Below, piece by piece: positions 1 through 7,784 of a DNA stretch of 46,840 nt. Origin of the DNA: Alkalihalobacillus trypoxylicola (lineage in GTDB: Bacteria > Bacillota > Bacilli > Bacillales > Bacillaceae_D); NCBI RefSeq assembly GCF_001590785.1, contig NZ_LTAO01000010.1, positions 1 to 46,840 on the forward strand, in the 5' to 3' direction. The notes beneath the pieces were generated by a model. It did no database searches. It was not told the origin of the DNA and saw only the letters and a list, made by a program, of their open reading frames with translations. Position 1 is the stretch's first letter, and each line of letters opens with the position of its first letter. The translations under genes were made by a program, and so were the position numbers.

Positions 1-42
1 TAGTTGGGGGCTTCCCCCTGCAAGAGTAGGACGTTGCCAGGC
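1..42 (+). rRNA. rrf: 5S rRNA, 3' end (partial)
   Basis: The first 42 bases match the 3' part of the complete 5S gene at 2947-3062, including the shared ending GTTGCCAGGC. The rest of the gene, and presumably its rRNA operon, lies before the window. The copy differs from the downstream one in the loop region (GGGGGCTTCCCCC against GGGGCCTTGCCCC), where both strands of the helix change together. Confidence 0.93.
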
Positions 43-45
43 GAT

Positions 46-77
46 AAAAGCACAACCTTTAGAGGTTGTGCTTTTTT
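46..77 (+). terminator. Terminator of the upstream rRNA operon
   Basis: A 13-bp perfect inverted repeat (46-58 with 63-75) with a 4-base loop is followed by a T run, directly after the 5S rRNA. A second small hairpin, GTTGAACC/GGTTCAAC, lies at 83-101. Confidence 0.92.
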
Positions 78-196
78 GTATAGTTGAACCGAAGGTTCAA
101 CAAGGACGGGTATAAATAAAACAAAACCAACCGTGAGAAGATTCTTTTCTAGAGAACACGTAAATCAGTAAATGGACATTACTAGTCTATAAACTA

Positions 197-237
197 AAAA
201 GAGTAGAGGTCAAAAATAGTAAACCATCTACTCTTTT
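197..237 (-). terminator. Terminator of the VanZ-like gene
   Basis: AAAAGAGTAGA (197-207) pairs with TCTACTCTTTT (227-237). Read on the minus strand, a T run follows the stem, so it suits the gene ending at 296. The 19-base loop is large. Confidence 0.6.
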
Positions 238-295
238 AAAATAATCTTTCTTTTTTATCATTTTGATGCACAGTTTTAATGCCAGTTTATAAGTA

Positions 296-859
296 TTAGT
301 GATTATTTTTAAATTTATTATCGTACAGTCTTTTTAAAAATTGCATGAGTATAAACCCAATTACCCCACCTAAAGTATTTAAAATTAAATCATCCACGTT
401 AGTACCACGTCCAAGTACAAAGCCAAAGTATCCTAATATAAGTTGGGATATTTCAATAGTCAGACTAATGAGAAAAACAATCAAAAACACTTTAGATATT
501 TTTGTATGTTGAAATAAAATAGATAAATAGACGCCTAATGGTGCTAGCATAATTAAATTATAAAATGATAATTTGACTGAATTCCAGAAAAACCAGTCAA
601 AACCATTATAATCATAAATCCTTAACCAATCGATAATAAAATAAAAGGGTATTAATTGTATGATTTGCCCATAATCATTTTGTGGAGGGAATGCTATACC
701 ACCAGTCGTTAGCTGAGCTATACACAATAGGTAAAAAATAAAACTATAAAATATTAATCTTCTAAACAAATTATCCGTTTTATTTTTAATTACATCTACA
801 ATTATATATATGAGAAGAATAATTAATCCGATAAATAATAAATTATAAGTTGAATACAC
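296..859 (-). CDS. VanZ-like family membrane protein
   Basis: The 187-residue protein has about five hydrophobic segments and the VanZ-family signature near the C-terminus: EISQLI (about 138-143) followed by RGTNVDDLILNTLGG (about 152-166). VanZ is known for low-level teicoplanin resistance in the vanA cluster, but most chromosomal relatives have no assigned role, and no other glycopeptide-resistance gene is present. The start is GTG with GGGGATGG upstream. It stands alone between an rRNA operon and an XRE regulator. The family call is firm; the function is unknown. Confidence 0.85.
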   Translation of the reverse strand: MYSTYNLLFIGLIILLIYIIVDVIKNKTDNLFRRLIFYSFIFYLLCIAQLTTGGIAFPPQNDYGQIIQLIPFYFIIDWLRIYDYNGFDWFFWNSVKLSFYNLIMLAPLGVYLSILFQHTKISKVFLIVFLISLTIEISQLILGYFGFVLGRGTNVDDLILNTLGGVIGFILMQFLKRLYDNKFKNNH

Positions 860-1282
860 TGAGTCATTCCATCCCCTGTATGTTAGTCAATTAAAAAACC
901 TTAATAAAACGGTATGTAATTATCTATAACTTATACTTCAACACGCCCCTTTTCAAATATCGGTCTATAAAAAAGAATTCACTATTATTTTTATTATATT
1001 CAATTAGCAGAAAAATGTATATTATTTACAAGGGTTAACACTAGTATTATTATATAAATTTCTCATAACTAGGAAAAGCTTTAGTAAGTATTGAGAAAAG
1101 TAATAGATAGGGAAGAAATAAATCCGTTTTATATGTAACGGATTAACAAAAATTAGAATATGGGAAAAGAATGCAAGAAATGATGTTACTATGTGAGAAT
1201 ACTGATAATGAGGAATATAAATCAATATAAACTAAAGGGGGATTAGAAGAAAGACAAATCGAATGAAATGATTAAGCATTAA
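860..1282. other. AT-rich intergenic region, no gene recognised
   Basis: These 423 bases separate two minus-strand genes. The longest open frame (1022-1225, minus) has no ribosome binding site and reads as random AT-rich hydrophobic sequence. I see no RNA gene or convincing operator. Confidence 0.5.
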
Positions 1283-1591
1283 TTAATTTTTCTTCTTATA
1301 CCTAATAAAGTCTAAATAGTCTTTTAGAAGATGAAGCTCTTCTTTATTAATAGTAATATCATAAAGCTTGTTTTCTTCTTTTATTCTTTGTTTGGGTTCT
1401 AATCCTAGTAAGTCATCGGTAGAAATTTGAAATAATTTTGCTAGTATAATAATTTCTGAATCGGTAAGTACGCGTTTGTTGTTTTCAATTCTATTTAAAA
1501 CACTATTGTTTATTTTCATTTTTTGAGCAAGCTCTTTTTGAGACCATCCACGCTCTTCTCTTAGATGTTTTACTCTCTCTCCTATGTTCAT
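1283..1591 (-). CDS. XRE-family transcriptional regulator
   Basis: The 102-residue protein has an N-terminal Cro/C1-type helix-turn-helix (about residues 5-60): LREERGWSQKELAQKM is the helix-turn-helix core and LNRIENNKR the recognition part. The C-terminal 40 residues are charged and probably mediate dimerisation. The start at 1591 is chosen over a longer frame because AAGGAGGAGG lies just upstream; the extra 17 codons to 1642 have no ribosome binding site. It is divergent from a small ORF at 1746, and the gap between them has repeated TTATTGCTAAAA motifs, as expected for an autoregulated repressor pair. Confidence 0.88.
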   Translation of the reverse strand: MNIGERVKHLREERGWSQKELAQKMKINNSVLNRIENNKRVLTDSEIIILAKLFQISTDDLLGLEPKQRIKEENKLYDITINKEELHLLKDYLDFIRYKKKN

Positions 1592-1647
1592 GGAAACCTC
1601 CTCCTTATATAGCACCATCCTAGCATTATATCCATCAGGCAAATGAA

Positions 1648-1699
1648 TTATTGCTAAAAAAGCAAAATAAATTGTTGTGCGCTCATATTATTGCTAAAA
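1648..1699. promoter_or_regulatory. Candidate operator of the XRE regulator
   Basis: TTATTGCTAAAA occurs twice in direct orientation, at 1648-1659 and 1688-1699 (40 bp apart). The first copy is part of the inverted repeat TTGCT-N5-AGCAA (1651-1665). The position between the divergent regulator and small ORF suggests a repressor target. No binding data exist. Confidence 0.45.
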
Positions 1700-1745
1700 T
1701 AGAAATATAAGATTTCTTATTTAGAAAAGGAGGAAAATATGCTTT

Positions 1746-1919
1746 ATGTTTTCGTTATATACTAAAATCGGGGTTGCTACGATTCGTTATGAGTTACTAA
1801 TGATTGCTTATAACTTAGAAGCTGATAAGGAATGTAAGAAGAAAGAGGAAGTTACGGAGAAGCTCTTTCAAGTAGTGGAGAAATTAAATGAATTTGAAAA
1901 AACGATGAAAGATAGATGA
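1746..1919 (+). CDS. Small hypothetical protein (57 aa)
   Basis: The reading frame starts MFSLYTKIGVATIRYELL and ends FEKTMKDR, largely helical and charged. AAAGGAGG at 1726-1733 lies 12 bases upstream, which is long. A nearer ATG at 1739 is better spaced but encodes only eight codons in another frame, overlapping this start. A 13-bp inverted-repeat terminator follows at once. I do not recognise the protein; it is about the size of Spo0E-like phosphatases but lacks their SQELD motif. It is probably expressed under control of the divergent XRE regulator (inference). Confidence 0.55.
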   Translation: MFSLYTKIGVATIRYELLMIAYNLEADKECKKKEEVTEKLFQVVEKLNEFEKTMKDR

Positions 1920-1937
1920 TAGGGTAAAAAGAATTGC

Positions 1938-1975
1938 ATCAAACAATCATCCTTATTAGAGAATGATTGTTTGAT
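1938..1975 (+). terminator. Terminator after the 57-aa ORF
   Basis: ATCAAACAATCAT (1938-1950) pairs perfectly with ATGATTGTTTGAT (1963-1975), followed by TTTCATT. It sits between the small plus-strand ORF and the convergent mgtC-type gene. Confidence 0.75.
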
Positions 1976-2014
1976 TTTCATTATTACGAACCGATTTCAC
2001 TCAGAGCGTAAATA

Positions 2015-2761
2015 TTAGAGCTTCTCTACATTTACGGATTTTACATAGTTTATTTTTTTAGTAATATAGTATAGCTCAGTAATGTACATTTTACTTGGTA
2101 CTGAAATTTTTAAGTCAATAAGTTGATTACCATCGTCAAGATCTTTTACTTTTACCGAGCGAATAGCAATTTCTTTCTTTTTCTTCTTACGCTTTTTCAA
2201 AAGCTCTTTGCTATCGCTATCTGCTTTTAATTCTCCTTTAAGCTCAATGGCCTCTATTAATTCAGTCATATTTAAATTAGGCTCCATCACAATTCTTAAT
2301 GCGACATCATCTTGTTTTAAAGTGGAAGGGCCAATTACCTTTAATAGTACTGGGATGAAATTAATAGCAATTAAGATAAGAAGAACAGTATAAAAGGATT
2401 CAAGATAAAAACCTGCACCGATAGCTATTCCTAGACCAGAAGCAGCCCATATCATAGCAGCTGTAGTAAGACCTGATATTACATCATTATTCCGGCGTAA
2501 AATAACCCCTGCACCCAGAAAACCAACACCACTTACAATTTGAGCAGCTAATCGCATAGGGTCCATATTTGTCGATATACCGTCTGGAGCAAATTTATAG
2601 AAGGATTCAATTGAGACAATGGTTACAAGACAGCTAGCAATACAAATCACCATACTTGTTTTTAAACCAAGAGGTTTATGCTTCATCTGTCGGTCGATGC
2701 CGATAGCTAATCCTAATAATAGAGAAAGACTGATTTTAATAACAAATTCTTGTAGAAGCAT
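2015..2761 (-). CDS. MgtC/SapB family membrane protein
   Basis: The 248-residue protein has four or five membrane segments in its first half with MgtC-family motifs: GLAIGIDRQMKHKPLGLKT, the GVGFLGAGVILR segment (about 84-95), and GLTTAAMIWAASGLGIAIGAG. The C-terminal third is a charged cytoplasmic domain with a lysine run before a beta-rich ACT-like part. MgtC proteins in pathogens help survival at low magnesium by modulating F-type ATPase; the role of Bacillus homologues is unclear. The start at 2761 follows GGGGTGTC; an ATG five codons upstream (2776) is the alternative. No magnesium-sensing leader was recognised upstream. Confidence 0.88.
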   Translation of the reverse strand: MLLQEFVIKISLSLLLGLAIGIDRQMKHKPLGLKTSMVICIASCLVTIVSIESFYKFAPDGISTNMDPMRLAAQIVSGVGFLGAGVILRRNNDVISGLTTAAMIWAASGLGIAIGAGFYLESFYTVLLILIAINFIPVLLKVIGPSTLKQDDVALRIVMEPNLNMTELIEAIELKGELKADSDSKELLKKRKKKKKEIAIRSVKVKDLDDGNQLIDLKISVPSKMYITELYYITKKINYVKSVNVEKL

Positions 2762-2895
2762 TTTTTGACACCCCATTCACTTAGATGTTTACAATAAAGT
2801 AAGTTCCACATTTGTATATTCTATACCTTTAATAATATATGCAAAAACAGTTTTTTATTATGAAAAAATTAAGTTGATATTTTTCGAAAAAAAAC

Positions 2896-2924
2896 TTGCC
2901 AAATGATATTTATCGTGGTATGAT
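2896..2924 (+). promoter_or_regulatory. Sigma-A promoter of the 5S-tRNA unit
   Basis: TTGCCA (2896-2901), a 17-base spacer and TATGAT (2919-2924) make a near-consensus promoter. The start is predicted near 2931, about 16 bases before the mature 5S end. It lets this 5S-tRNA unit be transcribed without an upstream 16S-23S operon. Confidence 0.85.
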
Positions 2925-2946
2925 ATTACTTGTGTCAGAGAAACAG

Positions 2947-3062
2947 TCTGGTGGCGATAGCGAAGAGGTCACACCCGTTCCCATGCCGAACACGGCCGTT
3001 AAGCTCTTTTGCGCCGATGGTAGTTGGGGCCTTGCCCCTGTGAGAGTAGGACGTTGCCAGGC
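2947..3062 (+). rRNA. rrf: 5S rRNA
   Basis: The 116-base gene contains the conserved core CGAAGAGGTCACACCCGTTC, CCGAACACGG and GATGGTAGTTGGGG. The 5' and 3' ends pair to form helix I (2947-2955 with 3053-3061). No 16S or 23S sequence precedes it in the window; mgtC lies upstream on the other strand. It is part of a compact transcription unit with the downstream tRNA-fMet. Confidence 0.97.
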
Positions 3063-3089
3063 ATAAATTCTTTGGTTTATATTTTTAAA

Positions 3090-3113
3090 TTTATAACGTC
3101 GCGGGGTGGAGCA
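3090..3113 (+). repeat. 24-bp duplicate of the tRNA-fMet 5' region
   Basis: Bases 3090-3113 are identical to 3222-3245, exactly 132 bases downstream: ten bases of leader plus the first 14 bases of tRNA-fMet (acceptor strand and start of the D arm). The match ends abruptly. It looks like a truncated tRNA duplicate, or the junction left by insertion of the 132-bp segment. Confidence 0.85.
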
Positions 3114-3231
3114 ACGAGCAAAATCAACATGATTAAGCTCCGAGTAACATCGACGCACAAGCAACGAAGCAAGCCGAGAAGAGGAAGATGTCTCTTCATA
3201 GAAAAAAACATCATCAGTAACTTTATAACGT

Positions 3232-3305
<74 letters not shown>

Positions 3306-3313
3306 TACCATTG

Positions 3314-3346
3314 AAACCGAAACAGACTTATTGTTTCGGTTTTTTT
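3314..3346 (+). terminator. Terminator of the 5S-tRNA unit
   Basis: AAACCGAAACA (3314-3324) pairs with TGTTTCGGTTT (3332-3342), followed by further T residues, nine bases after the tRNA. Confidence 0.93.
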
Positions 3347-3453
3347 ATATAATCTCTAGCTTATTAGGAATTTCCACATAAAGAATGTATGATAAGTATA
3401 TTCAAGCTCCCTCAGAAATAATGAACTCTATAATTTGGAAACGAGGAAAAAGA

Positions 3454-4440
3454 ATGAAGGATGAATTTGAATTTATAGATAAAATTACTCCAAAAATAAA
3501 AAGACAAGCTAATCTAATAGTAGGAATTGGCGATGATGCGGCTATCTATTCCCCTACTGTGCTAAAAAACCAAGTTGTATGTGTGGACACAATGGTAGAA
3601 GGTATTCATTTTCGAAAGAATACGTTAACTTCCTATCAGATAGGAAGAAAGGCATTAGCTATCAATATTAGTGACTTAGCAGCGATGGGTGCCACTCCAA
3701 AATTCTTTTTAGTGTCCATAGCTATATCAGATAAATGGAATGAACAAGAGCTGGAACAGATTTATGCAGGTATGAACGATTTAGCCGATAAATACGATAT
3801 GGATTTAATTGGTGGAGATACCGTTTCTTCTAATGAATCTTTAGTCATATCCGTTACAGCAATAGGAGAAGTTTACTCGGATACACAGCTATTAAGGAGT
3901 CATGCTCAACACGGTGATGTTGTTTTTCTAACAGGAGAGGTTGGCCACTCTGCAGCTGGTTTACATGTATTAAACGAAAAAGGAATAAATGGTCCATTTA
4001 CTAAAGACGAACAGGTTTGGGTTTTGGCTCATCAAGAACCAGAGCCACAAATAAAAGCCGGGCAAATTCTAGCAAATTTAGGAGAGCGCTTTGCTTTAAA
4101 CGATATAAGTGATGGACTTGCAAGTGAAGCAAATGAGCTTGCGGAAGCGAGTCAAGTATCGATATTATTAGATGAAAGTCAAATTCCTTTAGATTCTTTG
4201 AAAATAGCCGTAGATAAAACACAAGCATTAAAGTGGGCTTTATTTGGTGGAGAAGACTTTCAGTTAATAGGAAGCTGTTCAGAGCAAGTATTTAAGAAGG
4301 TACAACCGCTTTTTCAAAATGAAAATATTCATGTAACAAGAATAGGAACCGTACAAGATGGTCCGGTAGGCGTTGAGCTTACTAGTGATAGCAAACGAGA
4401 AAAGCTTGAAAAAAGAGGATATAATCATTTCTTTAAATAG
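3454..4440 (+). CDS. thiL: Thiamine-monophosphate kinase
   Basis: The enzyme phosphorylates thiamine monophosphate to thiamine diphosphate. The 328-residue protein has the ThiL/PurM-like order: DEFEFIDKI at the N-terminus, VGIGDDAA (metal and ATP binding), VDTMVEGIHF, GRKALAINISDLAAMGA, GGDTV, NDISDGLASE and LFGGEDFQL near the C-terminus. The start at 3454 follows GAGGAAAAAG and gives the usual ThiL N-terminus; the frame is open 23 codons further upstream without a ribosome binding site. It abuts tsaE, whose start follows directly after its stop, so the genes are probably one operon, as in other Bacillus. Confidence 0.96.
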   Translation: MKDEFEFIDKITPKIKRQANLIVGIGDDAAIYSPTVLKNQVVCVDTMVEGIHFRKNTLTSYQIGRKALAINISDLAAMGATPKFFLVSIAISDKWNEQELEQIYAGMNDLADKYDMDLIGGDTVSSNESLVISVTAIGEVYSDTQLLRSHAQHGDVVFLTGEVGHSAAGLHVLNEKGINGPFTKDEQVWVLAHQEPEPQIKAGQILANLGERFALNDISDGLASEANELAEASQVSILLDESQIPLDSLKIAVDKTQALKWALFGGEDFQLIGSCSEQVFKKVQPLFQNENIHVTRIGTVQDGPVGVELTSDSKREKLEKRGYNHFFK

Positions 4441-4908
4441 GTGATCGATTTGAAAACAAAAACAATAGAAACTCATTCTCCAGAAGAAACGATGCAATGG
4501 GCAGAAAAAATAGCCAAACAATTATTCCCGGGCGCTGTTCTAACCCTAGAAGGTGATTTAGGTGCAGGAAAAACTCATTTTACTAAAGGAATCGCCAAAG
4601 GTCTAGGTGTTAAAAGAGTTGTAAACAGTCCAACCTTTACGATTATAAAAGAATACTCAGGTAGGCTTCCTTTGTACCATATGGATGTTTATCGTCTAGA
4701 TGACCAATTTGAAGAAATAGGCTTAGAGGATTATTTCTATGGTCAAGGGGTGACTGTTGTAGAATGGGCAAGTAAAATTAGACCTCAGCTACCAAAGGAA
4801 CGATTAGACATTGAGATTTTTCGAACGGGAGATACAACCCGAAATATTATCCTTTCTCCTATAGGATCACAATTAGAACAAATATGTGAGGAGATTTATA
4901 ATGCATAA
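4441..4908 (+). CDS. tsaE: tRNA t6A37 biosynthesis ATPase TsaE
   Basis: TsaE (YdiB) is the P-loop ATPase that works with TsaB and TsaD in N6-threonylcarbamoyladenosine modification of tRNA A37. The 155-residue protein has Walker A GDLGAGKTHF (about residues 38-47), the family motif NSPTFTIIKEY, and HMDVYRL. The start codon is GTG directly after the thiL stop. It overlaps tsaB by eight bases, indicating translational coupling. Confidence 0.96.
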   Translation: MIDLKTKTIETHSPEETMQWAEKIAKQLFPGAVLTLEGDLGAGKTHFTKGIAKGLGVKRVVNSPTFTIIKEYSGRLPLYHMDVYRLDDQFEEIGLEDYFYGQGVTVVEWASKIRPQLPKERLDIEIFRTGDTTRNIILSPIGSQLEQICEEIYNA

Positions 4909-5611
4909 AGTATTAGCGATTGATACATCATCCTTCGTCCTTGGAGTTGCTCTTATTGATGAAAATGAAGTGCTAGGGGAAATCATTACTAATAGTAAAA
5001 AAAATCACGCTCTTCGATTGATGCCAGCCATATCAGCTCTATTAGAAGATTTAAAGGTGGAGCCGAAAGAGTTAACTCACATCATCGTAGCGAATGGTCC
5101 TGGTTCTTATACAGGAGTTCGAATTGGTGTGACTACTGCCAAAACCTTAGCTTGGTCTTTAGGAATTCCGCTTATTACTGTTTCTTCCTTGGAAAATACG
5201 GCACAGGTCATAAACTATTATAATGGCTTCATATGTCCTATTATTGATGCAAGGAGAGGACAAATTTTTACAGGCTTATATAAAAGAGATTCAAAAGAGT
5301 TAGTGTCACAGGAGAAAGACCAGCTAACTCTTTTGCAAGATTGGCTCCAATATCTTAAAGAAAAAAACGAACCGGTTTTATTTACCGGTAAGGATTTAAC
5401 GATTCACCAAGATGAAATAAAAAATCAGCTAGGCGAATTGGCGCTATTCGCACCTGCTACTATGAGGTTACCGAGACCGGCAGAGCTCGCTCACTTGGGA
5501 ATGCTTAAAAGTCCTGTTCATGATGTTCATCAGGTCACTCCACAATATTTGCGTTTAGCTGAAGCAGAAGCAAAATGGAGAGAGGCTCAAGAGGAGAAAA
5601 GAAATGATTGA
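4901..5611 (+). CDS. tsaB: tRNA t6A37 biosynthesis protein TsaB
   Basis: TsaB (YdiC) is the inactive ASKHA-fold partner that dimerises with TsaD. The 236-residue protein begins MHKVLAIDTSS, then has GPGSYTGVRIG (about 71-81) and IDARRGQIFTGLY. The start at 4901 follows TGAGGAGATTTATA; the longer frame from 4886 would use codons overlapping this Shine-Dalgarno sequence. It overlaps tsaE by eight bases and rimI by eight bases. Confidence 0.95.
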   Translation: MHKVLAIDTSSFVLGVALIDENEVLGEIITNSKKNHALRLMPAISALLEDLKVEPKELTHIIVANGPGSYTGVRIGVTTAKTLAWSLGIPLITVSSLENTAQVINYYNGFICPIIDARRGQIFTGLYKRDSKELVSQEKDQLTLLQDWLQYLKEKNEPVLFTGKDLTIHQDEIKNQLGELALFAPATMRLPRPAELAHLGMLKSPVHDVHQVTPQYLRLAEAEAKWREAQEEKRND

Positions 5612-6059
5612 GCAAGGAAAATCTCATGTGCGTTTAATGACAATAACTGACCTTGAGGAAGTAATGAAAGTTGAAAAAAGTGCTTTTGCAAATCCATGGA
5701 AACCTGAGCTTTTTGAACAAGAATTAAAGGTGAATCGTTTTGCACACTATTTAGTGTACGAGTTAGAGCAGGCTATTATTGGTTATTGTGGACTTTGGGT
5801 CATTGCAGATGAAGCGCAAATTACGAATATTGCTGTACATGCCAATTATAGAGGACAAAACAGAGGAGAAGAGCTGCTTACTTATGCTCTTCACTTTGCC
5901 AAATTAATGGGTGCGAAAAAAATCTCATTGGAGGTTAGAGTGTCCAATACTGTTGCCCAAAATTTATATCGAAAATTAGGCTTTCAAGATGGAGGGATTC
6001 GAAAAAATTATTACTCAGATAATTTGGAGGATGCCTTAGTAATGTGGGTGAATTTATGA
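5604..6059 (+). CDS. rimI: Ribosomal protein S18-alanine N-acetyltransferase
   Basis: This GNAT-family acetyltransferase is expected to acetylate the N-terminal alanine of ribosomal protein S18. The 151-residue protein shows the beta-4/alpha-3 acetyl-CoA signature in [20 protein letters not shown]; the usual RGxGxG/A loop reads RGQNRG, so the second glycine is replaced by asparagine. [19 protein letters not shown] is the conserved C-terminal motif. It overlaps tsaB by eight bases and is coupled to tsaD through an ATGA overlap. Confidence 0.93.
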   Translation: MIEQGKSHVRLMTITDLEEVMKVEKSAFANPWKPELFEQELKVNRFAHYLVYELEQAIIGYCGLWVIADEAQITNIAVHANYRGQNRGEELLTYALHFAKLMGAKKISLEVRVSNTVAQNLYRKLGFQDGGIRKNYYSDNLEDALVMWVNL

Positions 6060-7099
6060 AGAATAAATCAGAGATTATATTAGCTATAGAGACAAGCTGT
6101 GACGAAACTTCGGCGGCTGTTATTCAAGATGGAAATCATATATTAAGTAACATTGTTTCTTCTCAAATTGAAAGTCATAAGCGATTTGGAGGAGTTGTTC
6201 CCGAAATTGCATCAAGACATCATGTAGAACAAATGACTTTAATTATAGAGGAAGCACTTAAAGAAGCAAAGGTAGGGTGGAAAGATTTATCTGCAATCGC
6301 TGTTACGGAAGGCCCAGGTCTAGTTGGGGCTCTTTTAGTAGGAGTTCATGCTGCTAAGGCTATCGCTTTTGCTCATCAGCTTCCTTTAATCGGGGTTCAT
6401 CATATTGCCGGGCATATTTATGCCAATCAATTAGTGACTGAGTTGAAATTCCCGTTACTTGCATTAGTTGTTTCAGGTGGCCATACTGAGCTTGTATATA
6501 TGGAAACGCAGGGGCAATTTGAGATTATTGGTGAAACAAGAGATGATGCTGTTGGTGAGGCTTATGATAAAGTAGCTAGAACATTAGGATTACCTTATCC
6601 AGGAGGCCCTCATATTGATCGGCTAGCTTCGATGGCAACAGAATCGATCGATTTACCTCGAGCTTGGTTAGAGGAAAATTCGTTTGATTTTAGCTTTAGC
6701 GGTTTAAAATCAGCGGTCATCAATGTAGTTCATAATGAAAAGCAAAAAGGAAATGAAGTGAATCACGAAAGCGTTGCGAGAGGCTTTCAGGAAAGTGTCA
6801 TTGATGTTCTCGTAACAAAAACAAGAAAAGCCACAGAGGCTTACCCTATAAAGCAGCTTTTATTAGCCGGAGGAGTAGCGGCTAATAAAGGGTTACGGAG
6901 TGCGTTAGAAATGCAATTTAAAAATAGCAAGGTCGAGCTCATTATTCCTCCACTTCATTTATGCACAGATAATGCTGCGATGATTGGAGCGGCGGCAAGT
7001 ATTAAATATCAGCAGGGTCAGTTCTCTGATTTTGCGCTAAATGGAAATCCAGGCTTAGACTTAGAAGAACAATCCATAAAAAATAAAAGGTTATCGTAG
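6056..7099 (+). CDS. tsaD: tRNA t6A37 threonylcarbamoyltransferase TsaD
   Basis: TsaD (Gcp, YdiE) transfers the threonylcarbamoyl group from TC-AMP to A37 of ANN-decoding tRNAs. The 347-residue protein has [13 protein letters not shown], the metal-binding HHIAGH (about 115-120), [26 protein letters not shown] and the C-terminal [10 protein letters not shown] and CTDNAAMIG motifs. The start at 6056 gives an ATGA overlap with rimI; a GTG four codons upstream is possible. It ends the thiL-tsaD operon, and a DnaA-box-rich spacer follows. Confidence 0.97.
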   Translation: MKNKSEIILAIETSCDETSAAVIQDGNHILSNIVSSQIESHKRFGGVVPEIASRHHVEQMTLIIEEALKEAKVGWKDLSAIAVTEGPGLVGALLVGVHAAKAIAFAHQLPLIGVHHIAGHIYANQLVTELKFPLLALVVSGGHTELVYMETQGQFEIIGETRDDAVGEAYDKVARTLGLPYPGGPHIDRLASMATESIDLPRAWLEENSFDFSFSGLKSAVINVVHNEKQKGNEVNHESVARGFQESVIDVLVTKTRKATEAYPIKQLLLAGGVAANKGLRSALEMQFKNSKVELIIPPLHLCTDNAAMIGAAASIKYQQGQFSDFALNGNPGLDLEEQSIKNKRLS

Positions 7100-7256
7100 T
7101 TGATTTTAGATAGAACTTGTAGAAAAATTTGAAATGATGTCATTGATGGCTGAGACTATTTACAAATGGGGCTGGCACAAAACCTCATTTAAAACATCAC
7201 ATTAGAGAATATAGGAAAAAATGTGTAATGGTAACAAACATCAATAATGAATTAGG

Positions 7257-7290
7257 AACCCTCCTTTTTTGAAAAAAGGAGGGTTTTTTG
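7257..7290 (+). terminator. Terminator downstream of tsaD
   Basis: AACCCTCCTTTTTT (7257-7270) pairs with AAAAAAGGAGGGTT (7272-7285), followed by four more T residues. It lies about 160 bases after the tsaD stop and probably ends the thiL-tsaD operon. Confidence 0.85.
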
Positions 7291-7329
7291 AACGGATAAA
7301 TCCCTATGAAAGACGTAAGCTAGCGGACA

Positions 7330-7354
7330 CAAGACACGGAGGTGTAGTGTCTTG
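7330..7354. repeat. Hairpin in the tsaD downstream spacer
   Basis: CAAGACAC (7330-7337) pairs with GTGTCTTG (7347-7354). The surrounding 7315-7375 is GC-richer than the rest of the spacer and resembles short dispersed intergenic repeats of Bacillaceae; I cannot verify copy number. Confidence 0.4.
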
Positions 7355-7571
7355 GGGAGCGAACAGCCGGTTATCTTTCTTGTTATAAGTCATTGATTCA
7401 TGAGTATTTCCCCAATTTTTGGGTTGAAAGTGATTAATTAAACGTTTATTTAACCTATGTCTTCTATAATAAAGTGGGTAAAAAGAGTTTTACGATCAAA
7501 ACAATTTAGTTTGTAGAGAAATTTAGTCATAAGTTTTTCTGTAAACAACCATACTATATAAGAATTCTTTC

Positions 7572-7757
7572 TGTGTACAAATATTGTTAACATCTCTGTG
7601 GATATTGTGGATAAACTATAATGAGCCCTTTCATTATCTACATTTTCCTGTGGTTATTTTTTTCTGTGGATAAATGTGTATGGAATAATAAAAAACTGTG
7701 AAAGTATTGATATAAATGGATTTAACCTGTGTATAAACCTGTGGATATTGTGGATAT
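7572..7757. promoter_or_regulatory. DnaA-box cluster
   Basis: Nine motifs match the DnaA box, read here mostly as its complement TGTGGATAA. Perfect copies are at 7606-7614 and 7665-7673. One-mismatch copies are at 7597-7605, 7728-7736, 7740-7748 and 7749-7757, and, in the opposite orientation (TTATCTACA), at 7634-7642. Two-mismatch copies are at 7572-7580 and 7649-7657. Two pairs abut exactly in tandem (7597/7606 and 7740/7749). From memory, B. subtilis has DnaA-box clusters outside oriC, one of them next to gcp (tsaD), which bind DnaA and limit initiation. Confidence 0.75.
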
Positions 7758-7784
7758 GTCAGAAAATATTGAAAGGTAGAACGT

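Noticed and set aside
1022-1225. 67-codon minus-strand frame
   Set aside because: No ribosome binding site, AT-driven hydrophobic composition, no recognisable family.
2777-2895. Magnesium-sensing leader (M-box) for the MgtC gene
   Set aside because: The region is AT-rich, short, and lacks the M-box conserved sequence.
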